Program-made: the position numbers and the translations under genes
Notes under the pieces: model-generated
The model's input: the letters and a program-made list of their open reading frames with translations, nothing else
Told to the model about the DNA's origin: nothing
Database searches by the model: none
Source: WVWW01 sp041568335
GTDB taxonomy: Bacteria; Acidobacteriota; Polarisedimenticolia; Polarisedimenticolales; Polarisedimenticolaceae
NCBI GenBank assembly: GCA_041568335.1
Contig: JBFFZZ010000055.1
Coordinates: 1-13,620 of the forward strand
Reading direction: 5' to 3'
Length of the DNA stretch: 13,620 nt
Shown: one piece after another, positions 1 through 6,085 of the stretch
How positions within the stretch are numbered: position 1 is the stretch's first letter
Layout: the number at the start of each line of letters is the position of its first letter

Positions 1-2562
1 CCGCAACGCTTCGCAGGCTCGCAAGCGACCTGCGGTTTCCTGCGGCGAGAGCCCGTGATTCCCGGAGCGCAGCGCTTCGATCTGGATCGACGTGCACCCG
101 TGCGGGTACAGGAAGAACTCGGTCGCGCGTGAGTTTTGCGCTGCGGCGATCCCGGCCTGAGGATTGCGCAGCACGATCGCCTCGGCGTAGGACCTCAAGG
201 CGCGGTTCTCCTCCTCGATGCGGCCGCGTGTGGCGTCATCCGCATCGAGCCACTCGAGGCCGGCCTGCTCGATGGCGAGCAGCGGGGCGATGTCGGCGTC
301 GTCCATATTGCCCCCCTGATGCAAAAAGAACTCCATCCAGGGGTGCTCGTCCGTGATCACCGGGGAGTCGCGTGCCCAGGCCGCGATGCCCTCGCGGTCG
401 AGCAGAAAAGTCGCGAGCAAAGCCTCGGGAGTTTCCAGGTACGCGGTCCTGAGGTTCGCGCGCGTCTCGGGCGTCGCGTAGGCCTCGTGCACACGGTCCA
501 GGCTCAGCCCGAGCGGTTCGAGCGAGCCGATCAGCACCGCGTCGCGCACCGACGGGAGCCACAGCATGGCGTAGGGGTAAGCCTCGAGGAACGTCCGCGC
601 CGTCATGCGCGCGGACGCCTCGCTCTGGGCGTGCAGCGGCAGCCACTGCGCGACCACGCCACCCGGCGCCAACCGCCGGTTGCAGAGTCGATAAAAGTCG
701 CGCGAGTAGAGGTGCACCGAACCCGCGACGATCGGCGGCGGTGGCTCGAGCGTGATCACATCGAACTCCGTGTCGTTCAGCTCCAGCCAGTGCCGCCCGT
801 CATCCTGGACCAACCGGACACGCGGATCGCGAGGGCTGCCGCCGTTCTCGTGCTCGAAGTACTCGAGACCGCCGGCTACCGCGTCGCTCAGCTCGATGGC
901 CACGATCGTCTCGAGACGCGGGTGCGACACGAGGGCGTTGAGCGTGATCCCGGTGCCCACGCCGACGGCCAGCGCCGTTCGAGGGTCGCGGCTGAACAGG
1001 ACGGGAAGATGCCCCTCGGCGCTCATGTACCGCCAGACGGGCTTGACCGTTGCGGTCATCGCGATCCCGTTGGTGATCAGGCTCTTGGCGCCGGCGTCGA
1101 AAAACCCGTATTCACGACGCACGATGGCGACGGTATCGTTCGTGCCTTCTCTGTAATAAAGGACTTCGCCCATCGTTTGCGCGCCGGGGCTGGCAGCCAG
1201 GAAGGCGCGCCGGAACGGTTCCGACCCGCGTGCGATCGGTAACAGACAGGCGACCCCCATCGCGGTCGCCGCACCGAGACGCCAGATTCCCGTCCGCAGC
1301 AGGACAAGCACCGCGATACCGGCGGCCGCGTTCAACGTCGCGAGCACGACGAGGGAGCGGCTGACGCCGACAGCGGGCAGCAAGACCAACCCGGCGCCCA
1401 GCGCCCCCACGATCGCCCCGGCCGTGTTGAACGCGTAAACCCGCCCCACGTCGGCGCCGAGCCGTTTCAAGTTGGCCGCGTACCCGCGCACTGCAAGCGG
1501 TAGGGCCATCCCGGAGAGGATCGTCGGTGGAAGCACGATCCAGGCCGCGCGCAACCCGGCCTGAACGAGAAAATCGACGAAGCCCTTCGACGGGATCCTC
1601 CCCAGCCACTCCGGCAACCAGATCACGCTCGCCGCGACCCACAGACCCATCGCGAGCTGGAGCGCCGCGAGCCAGGAGATCGGAGAACGGATCCGTGGCG
1701 ACAGGGCGGCCAGCAGGACCGCACCGAGACAGAGCCCGACCAAAAACAGGGCGAGCATCAGACTGAACGAATAGGAGAACGAGCGCATGAACAGACTGAG
1801 CAGGCGGGTCCACACCACCTCGTAACCGAGCATCGCCGCGCCGCCACCGGCCGCCGCTACAAGGCACGCGGCGCGCGCGCGTTCTTGCGGGATCGAGCTC
1901 GACGCTTTGGCCGTTGATGTGCCGACCGACGGCTCGGCGGAGGCCGGCGCGGAGTTTCTTGCCGACAGCAGGAACGCCGTGACGCCGACGAACACCTGAG
2001 CGCCCGCGGCCAGGAACGCGCTGCCCATCACCCCGAACCGCTCGAACAGGACGAACCCGGCAAGGAACACGCCGGCCGCCGCTCCCAGCGTGTTCAACCC
2101 GTAGAGCAGGCCCAGCGATCCCGCGAGATGGGACAGGTTTCGAACGACGGACCGCGTCAACGCCGGAAGCGTTCCACCCATCAGCATCGAGGGGACGAGG
2201 ACGAGGCCGAACGCAAGCACCAGCTCGATCGCGCGCTGCAGACCGCCCGTTTCGGCGAGCCGCACCGGTGCAAGGAACCACTGGCGACCGGGACCGAGCC
2301 CGATGACGAGCAGGGAGCCCGTAACGGCTGCGGCGAGCTCGAGTTGGCCGAACAACCGCAGCGGGTGGGGCGTGCGATCGGCGATGCGGCCGAACACGGT
2401 TGCCCCCAGCGCCAGACCGGCCATGAACGACGCGAGCACGAGCGCGGTTGCCGTGGCGCTGTTGCCGAACAGCCAGGCCAACTGTCTCAGGAAGACGGTC
2501 TCGAAGACGAGTGCCGCGGCGCCCGAAACGACGAACAGAAAAAAAGGTCCGATTCGCCTCAC
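1..2562 (-). CDS. Fused MFS-type transporter / spermidine synthase-like protein, 3' end outside window
   Basis: An open frame of 854 codons runs without a stop from a GTG at 2560-2562 to the left edge, so the C-terminus is missing. The GTG overlaps the stop of the upstream acetyltransferase gene (GTGA), and TGAGG lies 5 nt before it. Residues 1 to about 450 are hydrophobic, in two similar halves with recurring LNTLGAAAG and AFNTAGAIVGALGAG helices, as in fused MFS/SpeE-like proteins. The cytoplasmic SpeE-like domain follows: YYREG (469-473), the nucleotide-binding loop VGVGTG (533-538), QDDGRHWL (586-593), FDVITLEPPPP (600-610), then LYSRDFYRLCNRRLAPGG. The soluble spermidine synthase Asp-x-x-Asp-Pro acceptor motif is replaced by E606-PPPP, as in the fused family, so aminopropyl transfer cannot be assumed. 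ITDEHPWMEFF follows, then a helical tail. The family is seen clearly; substrate and reaction are unknown. Confidence 0.88.
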   Translation of the reverse strand, partial: MRRIGPFFLFVVSGAAALVFETVFLRQLAWLFGNSATATALVLASFMAGLALGATVFGRIADRTPHPLRLFGQLELAAAVTGSLLVIGLGPGRQWFLAPVRLAETGGLQRAIELVLAFGLVLVPSMLMGGTLPALTRSVVRNLSHLAGSLGLLYGLNTLGAAAGVFLAGFVLFERFGVMGSAFLAAGAQVFVGVTAFLLSARNSAPASAEPSVGTSTAKASSSIPQERARAACLVAAAGGGAAMLGYEVVWTRLLSLFMRSFSYSFSLMLALFLVGLCLGAVLLAALSPRIRSPISWLAALQLAMGLWVAASVIWLPEWLGRIPSKGFVDFLVQAGLRAAWIVLPPTILSGMALPLAVRGYAANLKRLGADVGRVYAFNTAGAIVGALGAGLVLLPAVGVSRSLVVLATLNAAAGIAVLVLLRTGIWRLGAATAMGVACLLPIARGSEPFRRAFLAASPGAQTMGEVLYYREGTNDTVAIVRREYGFFDAGAKSLITNGIAMTATVKPVWRYMSAEGHLPVLFSRDPRTALAVGVGTGITLNALVSHPRLETIVAIELSDAVAGGLEYFEHENGGSPRDPRVRLVQDDGRHWLELNDTEFDVITLEPPPPIVAGSVHLYSRDFYRLCNRRLAPGGVVAQWLPLHAQSEASARMTARTFLEAYPYAMLWLPSVRDAVLIGSLEPLGLSLDRVHEAYATPETRANLRTAYLETPEALLATFLLDREGIAAWARDSPVITDEHPWMEFFLHQGGNMDDADIAPLLAIEQAGLEWLDADDATRGRIEEENRALRSYAEAIVLRNPQAGIAAAQNSRATEFFLYPHGCTSIQIEALRSGNHGLSPQETAGRLRACEALR

Positions 2563-3026
2563 CCGAGCCTCAGAACGAATTCCTCGACGACCGGCTGGCC
2601 TGCGGCGCATGGAGCAAGAGACTCTCCATGCAACTCGAACCCGCACTTCTGCGCGACACGCAAAGAGGCCTTATTGTGCTTGGCGACATAGGCGAACAGC
2701 GGACGCTCCCGCACATGGTCGAGGAACTCCGCGAGCCCGCGCGTCGCGATTCCGCGGCCCCAGAAATCCCTGCCGATCCAGTAGCCGACCTGTCGTTTTC
2801 CGCCACGCTCGAAACAGCAAAGGTACCCGGCGACCTGCCCGTCGACGAGGATCGCCTTTCTCTGCACGGTCTGGTCGCCGAGAATTTTCCGCCAGTGTTC
2901 CATGAACGCGTCGCGGTCACGCGGCGGGAAAGCAGCCATCGCGCACGCTTCCGGGTCGCGCTGATGTTCGAACAGGATCGGCAGATCGTCCTCCAAAACG
3001 TCTCGCAGAAGAAAACTCTCGGTCAT
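2559..3026 (-). CDS. GNAT-family N-acetyltransferase (Acetyltransf_3-like)
   Basis: A 155-residue protein with the GNAT fold, predicted to move an acetyl group from acetyl-CoA to an amine or protein N-terminus in the cytoplasm. It opens with a RimJ-like FLLRDVLEDDLPILFEHQRD segment. The acetyl-CoA pyrophosphate-binding motif A is GYWIGRDFWGRGIAT (81-95), and the usual late motif NKASLRVAQKCGFELHG (118-134) carries the conserved Asn and GF. I chose the ATG at 3024-3026, which has GAGG 4 nt upstream and starts right at the domain. In-frame upstream starts at 3101 and 3065 would add 25 or 13 unmatched, Pro-rich residues and lack a clear ribosome site. Its TGA overlaps the GTG of the transporter/SpeE-like gene, implying translational coupling. 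The substrate cannot be told from sequence. Confidence 0.87.
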   Translation of the reverse strand: MTESFLLRDVLEDDLPILFEHQRDPEACAMAAFPPRDRDAFMEHWRKILGDQTVQRKAILVDGQVAGYLCCFERGGKRQVGYWIGRDFWGRGIATRGLAEFLDHVRERPLFAYVAKHNKASLRVAQKCGFELHGESLAPCAAGQPVVEEFVLRLG

Positions 3027-3111
3027 GGCGCCTCGAGCCGGGTCAAAAGGTCCGGGCTCAGGCATGATTCTGCCGCGGAAAGGTCTCGGGTTCCAGAGCA
3101 CAAGTTATAGT

Positions 3112-3117
3112 GAGGGA
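3112..3117 (+). promoter_or_regulatory. Ribosome binding site of the gene at 3123
   Basis: GAGGGA lies 5 nt before the ATG at 3123-3125 and fixes that start. The 96 bp between this gene and the divergent acetyltransferase gene must hold both promoters. A TATAGT occurs at 3106-3111, but it abuts the ribosome site and has no fitting -35 hexamer, so I do not call it a promoter. Confidence 0.65.
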
Positions 3118-3122
3118 AGATC

Positions 3123-3779
3123 ATGTCGTTACCCAAGAAGTACGGTCGCCGGATCCGCCGGGTACTCGGCCTGCGCGCCGTCTGGCAGCCCGGCGCGGTG
3201 ATCGATCTCGGCGATGTCGTTACGCTCCGGAGGGGCATCTTCGCCCCGGTCGAAGCGCTGTTCGACTTCGGTGTTTCCTTCCGGCGGAAACGCGGCAAAG
3301 CCGCGGCGTTGACCCTCAACTCGCAGGGTGTGTCGGAAACGCTGCTGCAGGCCGGTAGCGAGGTCGACGGGATCGACGCGCTGAAACCGAAGGCGAATGC
3401 GAGCCTGGAGATCCGCTTCGATCGCGATAACGCCTATTACCTCCGCACACCGAGGCTTTCCTCGGTCGTCGTCGACAACCTGGGCGCGGTAGGTCGTGCG
3501 GTCGTTCGACTAACGGATTGGGACTTCGGGCGGTACTACATCGTCTGGAAGGTCCTGAAGGCGGAGCAATTCACATTCATCGGCAGCCGCCGCAGAAATC
3601 GGAGCATCACGTTTTCGGGTAGCGGCAAGGCCGTGGGCCGGCTGTTGACATCCGGTCTCTCCGCGGGACTCACGCGTACCTCGAGCCGAAAACTGGATCT
3701 CGAAATCGTCGGTGAGGGTGGCGCGATCGCGATCGGTGTGACCCGGGTGCGGCGCGACGGTAAACTCCGCGACGTCTAG
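3123..3779 (+). CDS. Unrecognised 218-residue protein, probably beta-rich, no cysteine
   Basis: I do not recognise the family with confidence. The protein has no cysteine, no signal peptide and no long hydrophobic helix. It has a basic N-terminus (PKKYGRRIRRVLGLR), then short alternating polar/apolar stretches typical of beta strands: AVIDLGDVVTL, ALFDFGVSFRRKRG, ASLEIRFDRDNAYYL, GRAVVRLTDW, YYIVWKVLKAEQFTFIG, RSITFSG, KLDLEIVG and IAIGVTRV. A Gly/Ser/Thr-rich segment (about 160-185) could be a flexible or membrane-inserting loop. By eye, the order of elements (FGVSFRRKRG then ETLLQAGSEV, later YYIVWKVLKAEQF then IAIGVTRV) recalls gasdermin-type pore-forming domains, but this is speculation, and the N-terminal acylated Cys reported for bacterial gasdermins is absent. 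It is divergent from the acetyltransferase and convergent, with overlapping stops, with the thioesterase. No protease gene lies beside it. Confidence 0.8.
   Translation: MSLPKKYGRRIRRVLGLRAVWQPGAVIDLGDVVTLRRGIFAPVEALFDFGVSFRRKRGKAAALTLNSQGVSETLLQAGSEVDGIDALKPKANASLEIRFDRDNAYYLRTPRLSSVVVDNLGAVGRAVVRLTDWDFGRYYIVWKVLKAEQFTFIGSRRRNRSITFSGSGKAVGRLLTSGLSAGLTRTSSRKLDLEIVGEGGAIAIGVTRVRRDGKLRDV
3776..3779. other. CTAG palindrome serving as stop codon on both strands
   Basis: The four bases CTAG hold the TAG stop of the plus-strand gene (3777-3779) and, on the other strand, the TAG stop of the thioesterase (complement of 3776-3778). There is no intergenic space and no visible terminator hairpin, so the two transcripts should overlap at their 3' ends. 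Confidence 0.9.
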
Positions 3780-4216
3780 CTCGACGGCGTATCCCACTGC
3801 TCGAACGCCGTGATCGTCTTACGGAACGTGTCGGGCACGGAGATCGGGTTGAACTCGTCGTCGATAGCGCAATGAGTCGTATACCCGGACGCGATGACGC
3901 GGTTCGTGCTCTTGTTCCGCAAGCGAAACGCGAACGTGAAGCTGCTGTGCCTGATCTCCCGGGTACACACATCGATCGTGATGCAATCGTCCAGGCGGGC
4001 GGGAGACTTGAAGTCCAGGTGCGCGGCCACCACGACGTTGTCAAACGCCCTGATGGGGCGGGCGCCGTCGGAGAGCTCGAGATTGCGCAGGTAGTCCACG
4101 CGACCCACCTCGAGATACGTAAAGAAGTTGCCGTGGAAGACGATCCCCATGGCATCCGTTTCCGGTAGCCGGACACGGACTTCGGTATGGAAGTGAAAGA
4201 TCGGGGTGTCGCTCAC
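3776..4216 (-). CDS. Hotdog-fold acyl-CoA thioesterase, YbgC/FadM (4HBT) type
   Basis: A 146-residue single-hotdog protein predicted to hydrolyse acyl-CoA thioesters in the cytoplasm. The signature ETDAMGIVFHGNFFTYLEVGRVDYLR (19-44) matches the YbgC/4-hydroxybenzoyl-CoA thioesterase class: D21 is the expected catalytic acid, with HGN at 28-30 and the helix LEVGRVDYLRNL behind it. The later strands VVVAAHLDFKSPARLDDCITIDV and SFTFAFRLRN complete the fold. I chose the GTG at 4214-4216, with GAGG at 4226-4229, 9 nt upstream. A TTG at 4256-4258 would add 14 residues with no better ribosome site. The stop overlaps the stop of the convergent gene. The family is secure; the acyl chain is unknown. 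It is divergent from the pair starting at 4449. Confidence 0.88.
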   Translation of the reverse strand: MSDTPIFHFHTEVRVRLPETDAMGIVFHGNFFTYLEVGRVDYLRNLELSDGARPIRAFDNVVVAAHLDFKSPARLDDCITIDVCTREIRHSSFTFAFRLRNKSTNRVIASGYTTHCAIDDEFNPISVPDTFRKTITAFEQWDTPSS

Positions 4217-4354
4217 GGCGGTGAACCTCGTCGGACCGGCCGGCCCGGTGAGTGCCAACGATAGTACACCGCGGGCGCGGCCGGCCAGGCGATCACGTCG
4301 CGATGCAGCCCGCGGGAACCTTCAAAAGTCCCATAAGTTCGCACTTTGGCCGGT

Positions 4355-4383
4355 TTGCAACTGCATCGGCTCGAAACTAAATT
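4355..4383 (+). promoter_or_regulatory. Possible sigma70-like promoter for the two-gene unit at 4449-6055
   Basis: TTGCAA at 4355-4360 and TAAATT at 4378-4383 are separated by exactly 17 bp. They lie in a locally AT-richer patch of the 232-bp gap between divergent genes. The leader to the ATG would be about 60 nt. The -10 match is only moderate, and sigma specificity in this lineage is unknown to me. Confidence 0.3.
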
Positions 4384-4435
4384 CGAACATACGGAACTGC
4401 GGATTCTTGGATATCACGGTGGCCTTCGTGCCCCT

Positions 4436-4441
4436 GAGGAG
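4436..4441 (+). promoter_or_regulatory. Ribosome binding site deciding the start at 4449
   Basis: GAGGAG ends 7 nt before the ATG at 4449-4451. The same frame is open upstream to 4206, but that stretch overlaps the divergent thioesterase gene and its leader and encodes low-complexity sequence, so the ATG with this strong site is preferred. Confidence 0.65.
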
Positions 4442-4448
4442 ACGGAGC

Positions 4449-5003
4449 ATGCAGAGAGAACTTGACGGAGCCAACACACGGCGCTTGAGGCTGGTCACCG
4501 TCCACGGCTATGTCGAGGGGCTGATCCGGACCAACCCCAACGTGTCGACTCTGCACTACCTCAACGTCGCCGCGATGTCACGGAGCTTCGTGGTGGTGCA
4601 CCCTCCGATCGAGACGTCGAAGAGTTGGAACGTCGCCGAGGGAGCGCTCGCGCTGTCGATCAATTCCGTGCTTTTTGCGCAGGAAATCTCCGAGTACAAG
4701 CCGGTGCCCGGCGATCTGGTGGCTGCCTCGCAGTACCAGCGCTGCCCGATCCGCCTGAACGTCGGCGAATATGCGGCCGAAGGATTCCTGCACCTTCCGC
4801 CCGGCGCGAATCCGATGGATCGGCTGAATCAGGACCGGCACGAGTTCTTTGCGCTCAGCTCGGTCTCGGTCATCGGCCCCGAGTTGCAGTTCGCGGCCCC
4901 GTTCCTCGCCGTTCGTCGATCCCAGGTGATCGTAACGCAGACCATCGACAAGGAAACGTCGCTCGAATCCGAGGTTGAACGAGAGATGGCCACGACTTGC
5001 TAG
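4449..5003 (+). CDS. Tandem-duplicated DUF6812-like small domain protein
   Basis: This 184-residue protein is two diverged copies of one roughly 70-residue beta-rich module. Copy 1 is about residues 12-80 (LRLVTVHGYVEGLI, LHYLNVAAMSRSFVVVHPP, ALALSINSVLFAQEI). Copy 2 is about 99-166 (CPIRLNVGEYAAEGFL, MDRLNQDRHEFFALSSVSV, PFLAVRRSQVIVTQTI). Shared landmarks, in order, are a GY or EY followed by xEG, an LN after about 15 residues, a hydrophobic strand (SFVVV / EFFAL), and a final strand before a Q-T/E-I end. This resembles domains I remember as DUF6812, a family with no known function; the match is from memory. There is no signal peptide or membrane segment. The 3' end overlaps the TTG start of the next gene by 7 nt, so the two products are probably made together. 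Confidence 0.78.
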   Translation: MQRELDGANTRRLRLVTVHGYVEGLIRTNPNVSTLHYLNVAAMSRSFVVVHPPIETSKSWNVAEGALALSINSVLFAQEISEYKPVPGDLVAASQYQRCPIRLNVGEYAAEGFLHLPPGANPMDRLNQDRHEFFALSSVSVIGPELQFAAPFLAVRRSQVIVTQTIDKETSLESEVEREMATTC

Positions 5004-6055
5004 AAGCGCCTCCCAAAGTCGTTTCGATCGTTCCGCCCAAGAAAAAGGCGGTACGAGCCGAGTTGCGCGTCCTCGACGCGTACGTGAGCCAGATCTCGCT
5101 CTGGTCGTCGATGCCGACGAACAGTGACGCGATTCAATTCGACGACGTGGAGGTCGCGGTGAGCCCCTGGGTTGCACGGGTGCTTCAGCGTTTCTGCAAC
5201 TCGGAAACCACGATCGGGGAGCTCGAAGATCTGGTCGCCAGAAGCATCGCGGTGACGGCCAAGTGTCGCACCGATCTCCGCTCGCAAATCGAGAACCAAG
5301 AAGACCTCAACGTCGTTTACACGCGTCAGGCCGAGATGATGCTCGCCGCCGCGGTCGGTATGGTCGTGGTCCGCGAGTTGCAGGACAAGTGCAACGCGCT
5401 GCTCAAGGACGGACTCAACGAAGAAGTTCGGGAGCTCAACCGACTGGCGCACGAAACGCGCAACGCCGTTCAGGACGTACGCAACTCGCTGGACGAGGCC
5501 GAGAAGAAACGGATCGCCCAGTTGGCGAGCAGCCTGTTACCGGAAACAGAGGAGCCGTCGGTGGAGGACCGTTCGTCGTCGCCCGTCGATTCCGCCGACG
5601 CGCCGTACGAACGGGCGGAGCGACCGCGCCAGCACGTCAAGCCGGAGTCCGCCCGCCGTAAACCGGCCATGCTTGCGCGGGAGGCACGCGAACGATCTCG
5701 AGAGCACTACGTGTTCGCGCTGTACGCCGCTTCTGCGCTGATTCTCCTCGCTGCGTTGATCTACGGCGCAACCTTTGAAAGGGAGCCGGCGGAGACTACC
5801 GAACCGCTGGCGAGTGTGATGCTCGGTCTGTCCGGGGTCGAGCAGGTACGCGACCGCAACCCTCGCATCGAGTTGACGGTCGCCGACGGATACTGGAGCG
5901 CATCCAGCGAACGCCGCCGCCAGGGCTGGCTGAAGGACCTGAGCCAGCTGGCCGATCGCTACGACTACACGGGTCTGGAAGTCCGGTCCACGGATGGCAG
6001 AACGCTCGCAAAGTGGGCCAAGGGGCACGGCGTCGAGTTCACCGACGGGTCTTGA
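4997..6055 (+). CDS. Coiled-coil, single-membrane-segment protein with conserved C-terminal domain
   Basis: A 352-residue protein of unrecognised family. The start is TTG at 4997-4999, overlapping the previous stop. GAGAGA lies about 11 nt upstream, and no better start occurs before the first internal Met at residue 39. Residues 20-120 form a soluble domain with LWSSMPTNSDAIQF and VSPWVARVLQRF. Residues 121-182 are strongly helical with heptad-like spacing (VRELQDKCNALLKDGLNEEV, AHETRNAVQDVRNSLDEAEK), a likely coiled coil. Residues 183-235 are charged and disordered. Residues 238-259 (YVFALYAASALILLAALIYGAT) are one membrane helix. The C-terminal 85 residues end in YTGLEVRSTDGRTLAKW, a small folded domain on the opposite side of the membrane from the coiled coil. 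It looks like an envelope scaffold or sensor working with the DUF6812-like protein; the role is not known. Confidence 0.78.
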   Translation: MLEAPPKVVSIVPPKKKAVRAELRVLDAYVSQISLWSSMPTNSDAIQFDDVEVAVSPWVARVLQRFCNSETTIGELEDLVARSIAVTAKCRTDLRSQIENQEDLNVVYTRQAEMMLAAAVGMVVVRELQDKCNALLKDGLNEEVRELNRLAHETRNAVQDVRNSLDEAEKKRIAQLASSLLPETEEPSVEDRSSSPVDSADAPYERAERPRQHVKPESARRKPAMLAREARERSREHYVFALYAASALILLAALIYGATFEREPAETTEPLASVMLGLSGVEQVRDRNPRIELTVADGYWSASSERRRQGWLKDLSQLADRYDYTGLEVRSTDGRTLAKWAKGHGVEFTDGS

Positions 6056-6085
6056 GCCGGGACGACCGAGTCGACGTCGATCTTC

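Noticed and set aside
136..1242. Long plus-strand open frame opposite the SpeE-like domain
   Set aside because: It is codon-aligned antisense of the well-supported minus-strand gene and encodes Arg/His-rich sequence with no family features.
4206..4448. Upstream extension of the DUF6812-like gene
   Set aside because: It overlaps the divergent thioesterase gene and its leader, encodes low-complexity sequence, and the ATG at 4449 has a strong GAGGAG site.
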